NCBI RefSeq assembly: GCF_026745355.1 | Contig: NC_079206.1 | Coordinates: 45,838,716 to 45,902,715, forward strand | DNA from: Beta vulgaris subsp. vulgaris | Lineage: Eukaryota; Streptophyta; Magnoliopsida; Caryophyllales; Amaranthaceae | Length of the DNA: 64,000 bases | Direction of reading: 5' to 3' | Part shown: positions 24,831 through 36,639 of the stretch, one piece after another | How the letters are laid out: the number at the start of each line of letters is the position of its first letter | Position numbering within the stretch: position 1 is the first letter of the stretch | Translations under genes and position numbers: made by a program | Notes under the pieces: model-generated | The model's input: only the letters and a program-made list of their open reading frames with translations | Told to the model about the DNA's origin: nothing | Database searches by the model: none

Positions 24831-25983
24831 TCATCATGTACAGCTTCCCTTTGCCCTTATCTTGGGAATTAGTTGCATTGTTCCCATTAGAGACTTGGTT
24901 GCTGATGTTGGTCGCGGGCTTGGAATTGTTAGAATTCCCATTGTAATTACTTCCCCCGTTTCCATTCCCGTTTCCATTCCGTTTCCATTCCCATTTCGGG
25001 GCTTGTCCCCATAATTCCCCTTCTTTTGGCCATTGGGGTTAGTTTGTTCTTCGAATAGCATTCATAGGCTCTATGTCCCATCTTCCCATTCTCGACATTC
25101 AACCTTGTTACCCTCACAGTCCTTACCAGGATGGTTGTTAGGGCACTTTCTACACCTATATACACGCTCAGGTCTGCGGTTATTGGTGTTGTTATTGCGG
25201 TTGTTGTTGTTGGGATTAGGTTGTTATTGGGTCCCTTACCAAAATTTCTGAGGGTTTGAGTTCTGGTTCCCTTATGCTTTTTCTCAAACTTCTGGCCCTC
25301 AGGGTTTGGGTTATCCTTAGTTTCTCGCCAAGCTTACCCCCTTCCTCCCTCTTCCTGATAGCATAAAGGTGGGCAGCTTTGCCAAACACATGGTCCAGAG
25401 AGGTGAATGTATCTCCCCCCAGTCTACCCTGCAGGTCAAGGGTAAGTCCAATTCGAAAACGTGAGGCTTTAGCCTCCTCAGTAGGGGCAATCTCCGGGGC
25501 AAACCTCATTAGTTCAATGAATTTTCGGTAATACTCCTCACAGACATGGTCCCTTGCTCCAGCATCATAAACTCCTGGCTTTTGTTTCTTAAGATATGGA
25601 GGGTAGTATTGTCTCTTAGGGCCTTTTTGAAAGTCTCCCACCCAAACCAGGTTGACTCAGAAGGTTGTCCTTAGCTTGGGTCCACCAGAAATGGGCATCC
25701 CCCTGCAGATAGTAGTAGCTAAGGGCACGGTTTTCTCATCAGGGCAGGTATAGGGTGAAGAAAAGTTTTCAATTCCCCAACCCAGTTCTCAACTCTTCAG
25801 GTCCCCCTTTTCCATTTAGTACAGGTGGGTTCCTACGGGCCACTTTTTCAGATAGATCCCCATCCCGGTTGTGACCTTGGGCTAAGTTGGCGTAATTTGT
25901 ACCAGGTCACGTATCGATTGCTCGATATTGAGAGAGGTTTCAGGGGGCCTCCCGATCGAACCATTCTGCGCTGAAATTAACAT
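24831..25983 (-). pseudogene. gag of Tekay copy B
   Basis: Starts at the ATG 25981-25983 (MLISAQ), as in copy A. The retrotransposon-gag domain and a CCHC knuckle (MGHRAYECYSKNK near 25060) are recognisable. Frames are broken by small indels, for example near 25600 and 25250. The Gly/Asn-rich stretch before the knuckle end contains short repeats (NGNGNG-type). Confidence 0.85.
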
Positions 25984-26179
25984 AGTAGCTATTTCAGTGA
26001 CTTACACATAATTTTAACTCATTCAACGAATACACATTTCATATATAAAATATATTGCGAACACTCTTTAAGTCTGTACTGACTTGCATTACAATCATCC
26101 AAAATAAGATGCCACAATTAACAATAAAGATAACACTATGTTATTATTGAAAATGGAATGTAATGTTTGTAAAGAAATA

Positions 26180-26310
<131 letters not shown>

Positions 26311-26423
26311 CAAGTAATGCTACTCCTAATCGGCATACAAGCCTTATTAACACTAAAATAACAAATGAATAAAAACGACAAAGTAAAACAAAAGTCCTAA
26401 TCCTACATATATGATCAAAAGAA

Positions 26424-27348
26424 CTATGGACTAAGGCGGCGAGCTTCATCCTCTGATTAGAATCCTCTATCCCCTCATCAATGTCAACTCTTCTGCATCA
26501 GGCTCGTCGTCCTCAAAGATATATCCTCCAGTAGGGGTCCTTGGTCTTCCTCGGGGTCTTCTTCCTCGATGGGACCCTCTTCCTCAATTGAATCCTCTTC
26601 CTCAATGGGATCCTCTTCCTCAATGGAATCCTCATCCTCAATGGGATCCTCTTCCTGAACAGGATTTTCTTCCTTAACAGGGTCTTCGTTCTCAGCAGGG
26701 TCTTCTTCCTCAATGGTATATCTCTAGTGGGGGTGGCTCGTCATCATCATCCCCCATCTAACCCTGGTGCAAGTGAACCCGTCCAACACTATAATGAAGG
26801 TCCTATTGTTTCTCTCATCTTCCGAGACGTAAGTGACTGTCCTAAGATTTTGAAAGTCATCGGCTATTAACTCGTCCTCAAATGGTTGGTATCTTGGCCT
26901 CTTTGCCACAGGTGCCGATGGTGGTTCAGGTATGACCCCTGGGTTCTAGAATCCCATCTACGGTCCTATTGCCGAACTTTCCATTCAGATGAAGTAGAAG
27001 GATTTTGACCCCTCGTTTCACGAACCCTCCACTCATTCTCGCAGTATTTAAGGTCAGTGAGGAAGTGTTTTTCAGAAGGAAGGTTTTGGTATCCGTAGGT
27101 ATGCTTATTCCTATTGAAATACCCCTCTATAGTCCACATATCTTCATACCTACGATGAACGAATCTATATGGCTCTATGTCTGGAATATCGAAGCATGAA
27201 GTGTATCCTAGAGCCCTCATATCGTAACCACTACTCCCCTTGCATAATTCTATAATCCATAGCAGACTTCATCTTAAAAAAACCAAACATCCCTGTCCTC
27301 CCCTACTTGTTTCATCAAATAATCTTTACAACCTATGTCGTGAACCAT
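26424..27348 (-). pseudogene. extra ORF (ORF0) between PBS and gag, copy B
   Basis: This is the counterpart of 17296-18230. It runs from an ATG at 27346-27348, next to a T-rich stretch ending in GCAG or CGCAG, to a TAG at 26424-26426. A long middle block is open here (FDIPDIEPYRFVHRRYEDMW onward, 26966-27220), as is KRPRYQPFEDELIADDFQNL (26724-26909). The acidic repeat tail is at about 26560-26655 and differs in repeat spelling from copy A. Function is unknown. Confidence 0.58.
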
Positions 27349-27759
27349 CTGCGAAAATAAAAAAAAAATAGTCTAAGTTTTGTGTATATAATAGGGTTCA
27401 AAACATATGTTATAGATATACATGTTTAGGAGGTAAAATGCTCATTTTAACTTTGAAATCCACAAGTGAGATCAAGATCATTTCGATCAATAAAATAGTT
27501 TTATACTAAAATAAGTTTTGAGTCTAACATCAATTTAGACCTATCCTTGTACACTCTCTTAATCTAGTCACATTTGAAGATTTCTAGAATCTTTCACAAT
27601 TTCAATTACACAAAGAGCACATACAACTTCAAGATACGAACAGAATTGCAATGAAATCATTCTTATGACTTAATGCACATGACATGATCTATATGCTCCT
27701 ATCCCATACTACCCGTTTTGAAATCGTTTTAAAAACGTCTTTGAAAATAGGAGCTTCTA

Positions 27760-27771
27760 GCTCTGATACCA
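27760..27771 (-). promoter_or_regulatory. primer binding site, copy B
   Basis: The minus strand reads TGGTATCAGAGC four bases from the LTR end, as in copy A. Confidence 0.9.
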
Positions 27772-27775
27772 GTTT

Positions 27776-30393
27776 TGTAACACCACCAAAATCCATACAC
27801 GTCTAATGCTACGTCGCATCGACTTTGGGAATGTTACCGTCGCGATGGAACACAAGGCATAATTAGAAATACGGTAACTCAAATTCATTGTCTCAAAACC
27901 AAATTGCAGCGGAATAGAAAAATGTTAATACAACTCGGGAATCATAGATGACCCCTTTTTATTCAAAATCAAACCATTTAACAACGTTCTATAAAATTCA
28001 GTGGTACTCAATCCAAATGTTTATCTTCAAAACTACAGACTAGCCCCCGTATGCTTGATATCATGTAGCAGCACCAGCTCACCTAGTCTGCTCCCCATTG
28101 AAGTGTCAATGGTTCATCACAGGTCAACAAACACATAATAACACACAGAATCAGCTATGCTGAGTACGTAATGAACCATTGAAAACATATGAACATAAAT
28201 GATGCACACATTACAAACTACTATATGAAACTATGTTATCTCACATCCCTTAATCTTTCTTTATTTGGCATCGAACGGGCACCGTCATCTTACTAGAATC
28301 ATACGGGCTACTGAATCCTTAATAGACAACTTGGTCTATTAGATGAAATGCAAATACGGTTTTGTTCCGTCTCACACCCATCACCTTAGTATGCATACCC
28401 CAAGATCGAACGGAACCTTCCGCCTACTTGAGTTATCAAAATATAAGGACACTACTATCGTCACAGTAGGCCTGCGTAGGAGTGTAAGACAAGTCCCACA
28501 CTCCCCCCATTGTTCTATACTTGTAGGGAATCCAACTACAAGTTATTGCCATAATCTACTTTTACTACCAACTATTCTTTTTATAACTTCAAAGAGTCAT
28601 TTACATGCTCTCTTAATTACAAAACTCAATAATATCTCTGGTAACACTCTCGTTACTCTATAGATCAGATTAATAATGCTGATGTTACACTACGATAGAA
28701 CTTTGCATTTCAATGCAACATATTTCAATGCATCATATTGATTTCACGTTATAAACGTCTATCTAGACAATCACAATCAAATGTTCCCTATCATGGTACT
28801 AGGTTCCAATAAAATGAACTGCAACCTAATCATGATACTAAACTTGAAAGTAAACTGGTACGCGTACGTACCTTGTAGCGGAGAATTTTCGCTGACTTAA
28901 TTGAACGAGCCGCTAATGAAATTGGGACCTAAACCGTTAATACAAAGCTTTAGTGCTACGTCCTTGACAACACTAACAACTACTACGTACTAAGACCATA
29001 ACGATCTAACGATTCGAATTAAACGATAGTTAAAACCTTATTCCAGAACTTTCGTTACATTTCTATTCTAGTGAATTTAACGTCTTTTAGAAGTCAAAGT
29101 TAGTGAGTAACTAAACTTAGTTAGTGTCATTTGTCCACTATTTTACCAATCCAAAAGGGTCATAAGTCCAACATGTCTTATGTCCAGAAGTTTAGTCATA
29201 TGTCCAAAAAGTAAGTCATATGTCCAAAAGGTAAGTTCCATGTCCAAAAGGTAAATTCCATGTCCAAAAGGTTAGTCATCTGTCCCAAAAGTTAGGTTCC
29301 ATGAGACAGGTCACGCATAATACGATAATAACTTTAACTAATAATAATAACACACTTTTCCCTACTTTCATCTTATTCCAATTACAAACCTAACCAGAAT
29401 TTTAACTTAAAAACAGAATAATAACTTAACTAGTTAAACAATCTAATAAATTAATACACGACTTTACTTACTAATTACTAATTACTAAAATACAACTTAC
29501 GTAATTATGAAAAACAGTAAATATAAAAATAACTAATAAACTGTTTAAGTACATAAATTATACCGCTGAAACTTGCCGGCGAAATAATTCCGGCGACCGA
29601 AAACCACACCACCACGTGCACTACTTACGCGCACCACACCAACCGTCGTGCAACCACTCGCCTCCTAACTCGCTCGTCGCGCACGAACACCCACAGCAGT
29701 CTGGTCTCCGTCGCCCGAACACGCTCACGCGACCAGATCTGTCGCGCCTCTTTTCGCACAACACCCTCGAGCACCGCTCGACGGAACTCGCACAAAATCT
29801 CGACCCTCGACGAACTCGCACCCTTCGCGAACACCGCACAACACTCGCACAAAACCTCGAGCAACCTTCGGACCACTCTCTCGCAACCGTCTCACACCGA
29901 AGTCTCGACCCTCCTCGCCTGCGCACCCTCCACGCGCTCGAACCACAACCCCCTTCGCACCCCTCGACGATTTCCGAGAAAGAACATGGCGAGGGAGACG
30001 AAGAAAATAAGGAGAACAGCAAGAGAGAGAGAGAGAAAAATCTGAGAGAAAGAGATCCAAGAGAGAGAGAGAAAAATCTGAGAGAGAGGGAGAGAGAGAA
30101 ATCGGCTGAGGAGAGAGTGAGGAGAGAAAAGTCGGCTGGGAGAGGGAGAAGAAAGGTTTAGGGTTTTCTGATTTTCCCTCTCCTTTTCCTTTTTATACTC
30201 CCTTTCAACCCTAGGTTAAATAAAAAAAAATCCGTTTAACCTTTTTAAAACTCCGAAAATTTCCCGAACCTACTCGTATTATCAATAACTTACTCCTATT
30301 ATTTTGTAAATAAACCAAAATACCTTTTTATTAATTTCTTTATTTTTTCTTAATTAATACGAAAAATAACTCCCAAAAATACGGAGTATTACA
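27776..30393 (-). repeat. 5' LTR of Tekay copy B
   Basis: A 2618-base LTR with the same ends as 18655-21239. It carries the TATA box at 30188-30197, the GC-rich block at about 29600-30100 and the palindromic TCAGC-TAT-GCTGA motif at 28151-28163. It forms the right edge of the Tekay array. Confidence 0.92.
30188..30197 (-). promoter_or_regulatory. TATA box of Tekay LTR (copy B)
   Basis: TATAAAAAGG on the minus strand, about 195 bases inside the LTR and identical to that of the shared LTR. This is the LTR that would drive copy B. Confidence 0.6.
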
Positions 30394-30539
30394 CATACCT
30401 CCCCTTAGAGCCTTTAATCCCTCTATTGTCCTGGTTTACAACGGGAATTTCTGAGCGGCTTCTTTGTATGTTTTTGCTTTTTCCTCAAGCATCGCCAGAA
30501 TTGAAGTTGCTTTAGCATTGGTAGGGATCTTAGCTTTGG

Positions 30540-33031
30540 CTAAGCTGTCCTGTATGCTTCTAGCTTCATGGTATGATGCTTTATCTCTGAGACAATTAGT
30601 CTTTTGAGACTCAATTGTCTAGTAAGGAACCCTCTAAATACCTGGCACTGGTCTGTTGTATGCGACCCATTCATATGCCATCTACACATGTCTTCCAGTA
30701 TCTCTTTGTTAGTTATCTTTGGCATAATTAGAACTCCTTCATCAAGCAGTCTGTTGAAGAGCTAATACCAATTTTAATGGCTTGAGATGCTTGTAAAGAA
30801 ACACTAAAATTATTATTAATTTCTACCGTATTACAAAATAATTCGAATGGTTCTCCTATTCCAATCATATTAACATATTCTTCATCAGGGAACATGATAT
30901 TTTTCGAATCAATTTCATCCTGAATTTTGTTTCCAAACACAATACATTCAGAAGTATCATGGGTTACTACATCATGCCATTCGCAATATATTTTACACTT
31001 TACTTTGTCAGCGGTTTTTAATTTATGCCTCCCTACTAGTTTTATCTTTTTATTAGATAACAACCAATCAAAGATGGCATTAGATTTATTAGCATCAAAA
31101 GTGTACATTCTCTTTTGTCCAGACTTTAAGTCTTTTGGCACTGAGAACTCTTTCTTCTCAAGAGGATAACACTTATAAGGTACTCCCTGAATGATTTCAA
31201 CCACGTCCACTTCCTGTGCAGTTTCAAAGTGGAAGGCTCTTCTTTCTTAGTAAAGAAGCTCTGGTGTCTTGTTGCACTCTTAGCTTGTAGGTTTCTTTCA
31301 TACCTTACGGCCAATTTCGCTAACTCAACAAAATCACCAAAGGCATGACCATCAAACCTTTTACGAAACTTAATCAGCATTCTTTCTTGGGCCTTTTATA
31401 CAAACTCTCTTTAAGGGATGCTAACATGACACCTGATCTTAGCCATTTTGAACCTAGCTAAGTAGTCTTCAAGAGACTCTCTTAACTTTTGTTGGATTCT
31501 AGCCAAGTCACTCCAGGTTCAGTGCGTGCAAAAGGATTTGTAAATTGCACTTACATGAGTGCATAGAATTGGGTGGTAAATTTGTATACCACCAAAAAGC
31601 TATTTCATTTAGGGACATGGAAATCATTCTTAATTTTAAAAACTCATTGTCAACTGCTTCCTTACACTGACAATTGAACCTCACTAGATGTTCATCAGGA
31701 TTTTTGGTCATCCGTTTGAATAGAAATAGAAAAATTCAAAAAAGTAAACAATTGAATTGGATTCCTTTGGATGGTACCAACAAAATGGATTACTAACTCC
31801 TCTTTCTTATTTAATTAATCGATCAACCTGTTATCAGAGTCGATACTCTATCATTGCCTGAGAATAAAGTAAAGTCATGTATCTTAAATGTTCTAGGAAA
31901 TGGGTGGGTTCTGTCAATCCATATAAGAAAAGGCTTTTGACCTATCTACGTATGGCCCCTCCTAGAGTTATCTCCCACTAATCTTTGGACTAATGCCTCA
32001 ACTTGTGCTGCTAAGGGATCTTGGTTTCACCGCAGATATCCCATATTCTCATTCCCCATATTTCCTAATTGATGATACATAAGATTACGGTTAGGATTGA
32101 AAGATTTGATTTTGATAACCTCCTATAAGAACATCCTAGCGATGCACATAGTTAGGATTATTTGTTCCTTATGCCATTGGTGGCTGAAACGTGTGCCCAT
32201 TAGTGGGTACTCCCTGCTAATAAGCTCCAGTTGCTTGAACAAAGGGAACCTGATTATGATCATAACCTAGAGGATTCTCATAATGACACGTCCCAATAAT
32301 AGGTGGTTGGTAAGGCATATAAGTCGAAGATGAAGGGTTCCCAACCATAGCTGGTTGATTATAAGGTATATATGCATGAGGTGAACTATTGTTGTTTGCA
32401 ACAAAAGTACCTCGCCTCTGTCCTCCATGTGATGGTCCAGAGTGATGTGTGTTGTCTCCAAACTGTCCACCACTCATGGAAAAAGAAGGTTGGTGACGTC
32501 CTGACGCCTGGTGCCAGCCTGGCTCCACGCCCGCTGCCATTTCATCACTTCTACTAAATTCCCATGACCGTTCTCTCCAAGGCTCAAGGGACTCATCCTT
32601 GTTTGGTGCTCATGGGAGGAAGTTTGTGGATCATTTGAGACTAGTGGATCTCAATTTTCTACATGGGAAAAATGTACCCTTGGTAGGTAAGCTATTGGAG
32701 GATCTGGCGTTATTACACGATCTCCTTGTGTTGTATTCAGTGGGATCTCTTCTAAAGCCTTAAGCAGTTTCTCATTTAGTTGGTAGTGTTTTTCAACTAA
32801 TGATTCTAAGCGAGTAATTACTTCAGTAGCAAGAGATGTTGACATTGTCGTAAAAGTTGCACTCATAGTATCGCTGATATCTACAAGTAATTCGTCAATT
32901 TGCCTAGAGTTAATATCTTTATTCTCCTTACTTATCCTTTGTAGGATATCAATGAAGACTCTGACTGACTCATGGGATAGAGTTCGGTAGTTAGAATCAA
33001 ATTGTTGCCTTTGACTCTCCCTGGCTTCCAA
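30540..33031 (-). pseudogene. gag of Tat-type element, degraded
   Basis: Pieces in coding order: 33031-32651 is a helical N-terminal block (MEARESQRQQFDSNYRTL ... EKHYQLNEKLLKALEEI). 32540-32217 is Gly/Ser/Pro/Tyr-rich. 31711-31508 is the gag core (NPDEHLVRFNCQCKEAVDNE ... EIAFWWYTNLPPNSMHS). 31380-31126 follows (FRKRFDGHAFGDFVELAKLA). 31210-30728 contains YCEWHDVVTHDTSECIVF, and 30725-30540 contains MCRWHMNGSHTTDQCQVF. The last two are C-X2-H...H-X4-C type motifs seen in this gag group. Frames change between pieces and stops intervene, notably at 31720-32210. Not functional. Confidence 0.7.
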
Positions 33032-33372
33032 TAATAATTGTTTACTAAATCTGTGAATTTTCCATACAATTGATGTACAACTCCACAGCCAATGCTACTT
33101 GGAGATGAAATTTCCCTTTGGGGAGCTTCTCCTTGTGACTCTCTTGCGACATGATGGATTGGTTCACCACCATTCTCAAGTACCCTATACTCTGAAGGTA
33201 TCGATTATTATCTTCCACGTTTTGGGAGATCGGTTCAACTCAAGGACCTTCTCTATTCCTTCGAGAACGTGTGTACGGCATAAAAAGAAAAATAACAATG
33301 GTTTTTTTAAAACAGTTAAATTGTAAAAGTTGTTGAAGAAAAAATTTCACAATTTAATTATGAATCTTTCTC

Positions 33373-33390
33373 CTCCCAGTGTGGTCGCCA
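33373..33390 (-). promoter_or_regulatory. primer binding site, tRNA-Arg-like
   Basis: The minus strand reads TGGCGACCACACTGGGAG a few bases from the LTR end. It resembles the Arg-tRNA primer site of Tat/Ogre elements with a few substitutions. Confidence 0.6.
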
Positions 33391-33398
33391 AAAAACTT

Positions 33399-34299
33399 GT
33401 TGGTACAAAATCAATTGGTTGACTTTGCAAACAAGTCAATGCACACCCAATAGTTAGATACTGAGCACAACAGGAGTCTTAGTCCCTGGGGGTTACCGGT
33501 TTTAATTTGATAAGACTTTGCTAACATACTTTGTTGTAATCTAATTAATTAGATTACGACGCCTAATGAATTCAGGTGATAAGTATTAAATAGAACAAAA
33601 GTCGTAATAATTAATCTATTAATTAAAGCTGAACATTCCCACTTAAATCACAAACTTCTAGAAAGACTTTTTATAACACACACGAAGATAAACCAGGCTG
33701 GACAATTAAAGGGAAAACACGAAGATGATAACGTCCGTGAGATTCTGCTAAAATTGGATGAACAAACTTTGTCACTTAGTACATGCTCTAGGTCTAAGAC
33801 TAAACTATAACCCCATAAGGGGGTTGGCTAGGCTAGGCTAAGGCTACGCTAGGAAGAAAGTAAATTGCACATTGTTGTATGTTGTGTCTGTTGTCGTTCA
33901 ATTGATCCTTCTACTTGTATTTATGCTTTCTCATTATACGTAAATTCCATGCATCTTTGGAGGGAAATGATTTGAATCATTTATGATTCAAATTATAACT
34001 ACCTTTTCTGGCGTTGAAAATGGCCACGTCCTTATGCCCATATAACCTATCCCATGATCTGATAGTTGATTCCCAACATCTGTGTCGTGGTTTGACCTCC
34101 ATCTCCTGAACCTTCCATTGAATTTTTGACTTCTGTTGGCTTTCTTTTATGGACTTGTGGTCTTTGACTTTTCTTGACTTTTTTTCATGGGCCTCCTAAT
34201 ATGATTGGGCTTCCATTTTAACATAAATATTAAACCCTTTGGGTCTTAATACAATTTAACATAATAAATATTAACCATCATTTAAAAATGGTAGTAACA
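33399..34299 (-). repeat. 5' LTR of Tat-type element
   Basis: About 900 bases, from TGTTACTACC to TACCAACA on the minus strand. Its 3' border is fixed by the primer site. Its 5' border is chosen from the TGTTACTACC/GGTACCAACA complementarity; no second copy is in the window to confirm it. Confidence 0.6.
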
Positions 34300-35176
34300 G
34301 TTCTGCATAAACATCTCCATAAAAAAGAAAATATGATGCTGTAATTATAACCAGTTTTAATTTCGTGCTTTATTTTATTTTTTGCCCATATCATATAAAT
34401 AGTTATTAGGATGTAATATTTTTCCTATTAAACTCAAGATGTTTCCACCAACTGGACTTTGGAAATTATAAAAAACGAATTTTTTAAAAATAATTAAAAA
34501 TCATACAACATTGTTGTGCAAAACTGATTTTCTTCAGTACCACCTGAGCTTGTTTTATCAATAAATTTCAAAACGAAAATCATTTAGATGAAACTAAAAA
34601 CATCAAATTTAAATAAAACATCAGTGTCTTTAAAAAACGCAAACTGAAAAATGAAATAAAGTGATTAACTCAAGTTTCATGAAAGAAATTATTTTCTCTT
34701 CCCACGAAAATGTTAAATCATGAAATATTATTTTCTCTTAAAATGACTCATTTTGTCATGTAAATAAAATTCAACAAAATTTTCATAAAAAAAAATCAAA
34801 GTGGTTAATTAATCTCTAATTTTCACAAGTTTACCAATAAACATGAATTCCAAAGCCCATTCAAGGAGACAAAGATCAAGAAGCCTCATGGTGAAGATCA
34901 AGATTGAAGATTTTGTATAGATCATATAATTTGTACATTTTGTTGTAAGAATAATCTTCTGTAAACAGTTATTACATCACTCAATTAATAAAAAAAATGG
35001 AGATGTTTATGCATGATTTTCATAAATAATTCCACAATTCCTTTTGAATAAAACGAGCAACCAATGTTACAAATATTAACTGTTGGGCCAATGTATCATA
35101 GTATATGAATCAAATGATCCAATCACAATCAAGAGGAAAAATTGCAGATCTAACTAAGTTACATTGTATGATGATC
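34300..35176. other. AT-rich spacer with 17-bp inverted repeat
   Basis: No gene is visible. A perfect 17-base inverted repeat (tgcataaacatctccat) lies at 34304-34320 and 34997-35013. The copies are about 676 bases apart, as in a small TIR element, but no target duplication is clear. Confidence 0.45.
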
Positions 35177-35181
35177 CATCT

Positions 35182-35842
35182 TGTTGGAGTTAAGGCTTGA
35201 AAAGCCTTAGCTTCTTAAATTGTCCCACATTGCTTGTGGGAGGAAATACTTCCTTGTTTTTATATTCCCTCCCTCCTTCCTATTATTGAGTTGGTACTTG
35301 AGATGCTTTTGTGGATGGATGTCATGTTTGGTTTGGGCTTGCTATCACACACGCACGCGTGCGACGTCCGCCCGGACCGGGCCAGGGTCATGGGCCTTGG
35401 ACTTTGGGGAATCAACTTAACTTAACTAACTTTTTGGACCCAGGTTGAGCGCGTGTGTGACTGATACAGATTTGTAACGTGTTAACCGTTACAGGATTAT
35501 TGGCCATCCCATAATATCCTCCCTATTTACTGCCTTCTGTTTTTTTGGCCTGATTTTCTTCAATAAATCAGTGCTTCCTGATCAGTTCAATGCACACAAA
35601 ACGCACAAAACATTCTCTTGTCCTCCTTCTCTTCTCTCTTTTTCCTGGGTTCGTGCTATTTCTCCAAGTCTATACGGCTAGTGGTGGCAGTTTTAGGCTG
35701 CTGTGTTAACCTTGGGGAGCTTTCCATCCAGATCGATTACCACCGTTGTCGGGCCGTAATAGCTTTCAAGTCAGTGGTCTTCTACCACGGCACAGCCTTG
35801 AAATCAGTGTTCATTTGCCATTGCGATTGTCAGTTTCTAAAA
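35182..35842 (+). repeat. 5' LTR of copia element
   Basis: Starts TGTTGGAGTT. Two hairpins follow at once: TAAGGCTT-GAA-AAGCCTTA (35191-35209) and TCCCACA-TTGCT-TGTGGGA (35223-35241). The end is TAAAA where the 3' LTR has TAACA. A short frame at 35618-35848 is not a recognised gene. Confidence 0.9.
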
Positions 35843-35869
35843 ATTTGAAAGCAATTAAAATAATTCGCA

Positions 35870-36601
35870 ATGGCTGACAGTTCAACTAAATCCGCTGCTC
35901 ATCTGTCCAATGACTCTCTTGACGGAAATAACTACAAACGCTGGGCTCAAAAACTGCTCATGTTTTTCGAACAGTTGGACATTGATTATGTTTTGTTCAA
36001 GGATTGTCCTGCTTTTATTACTACTGCAGGTTATTCATCCTCTTCTCCTTCTGCTACTTTTATTAAGCAGAATGAGGATGCAATTTTAAAATATGAAAAA
36101 GATAATAAAATTATTTGTTTCCATCTCCTTAATCTGATGACAAATAATTTGTTTGATCTATCCATGGTGTATAAGTCATTTAAACTAATTTGGGAGGCCC
36201 TTGAGAAAAAATATGGGGTTGATGATGCTGGGAAACAAAAATATGTTGTCGGAAAGTGGCTGGCTTTCCAAATTATTGATGACAAACCTATCATGGACCA
36301 GGTTCATGTCTACGAAAATCTGTGTGCTGATGTTTTAATTGAAGACACGAAAATTTCCGAAGTTTTTCAGGTTAATGTATTGCTGGAAAAATTTCCTCCT
36401 TCCTGGAGGGAGTTCCGTAACATTATTAATCATAGGAAAGAGTTTATGTCTCTTCAGGAACAAATCAGTCATATGAGAATTGAAGAGGAAAATCGCATCA
36501 AGGATAATCAGGACTCTGTTTTTATTAATGTTACTAAAGCTAATCTAGTGGAGTCTGCTGCTGCTTCATCGGGTTCTGATAAGTTTAAGGGTAACAGGTA
36601 A
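35870..36601 (+). pseudogene. copia gag
   Basis: An open frame of 243 codons starting MADSSTKSAAHLSNDSLDG. It holds a UBN2-type copia gag domain (NYKRWAQKLLMFFEQLDIDY, LIWEALEKKYGVDDAGKQKY, LLEKFPPSWREFRNI, HMRIEEENR). The zinc knuckle just downstream (about 36675-36725) is in another frame, and its first Cys is replaced (FYVCGKPDHKAYQC). The frame is open, but the polyprotein breaks right after it, so I call it a pseudogene. Confidence 0.85.
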
Positions 36602-36639
36602 GAAGGTCATCAATAAAGGTAAGAAGCAAGGGAAATTCA

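Larger units (their letters stand above)
30394..34299 (-). mobile_element. Ty3/gypsy Tat-type element, 5' part only
   Basis: Minus-strand remnant with LTR 33399-34299, primer site 33373-33390 and gag fragments down to 30540. It stops where the Tekay array begins, so the rest (pol and 3' LTR) is either left of the window or lost. Assignment to the Tat/Ogre/Retand group rests on the primer site, which reads TGGCGACCACACTGGGAG and resembles the tRNA-Arg type, and on gag Cys/His blocks. Confidence 0.68.
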
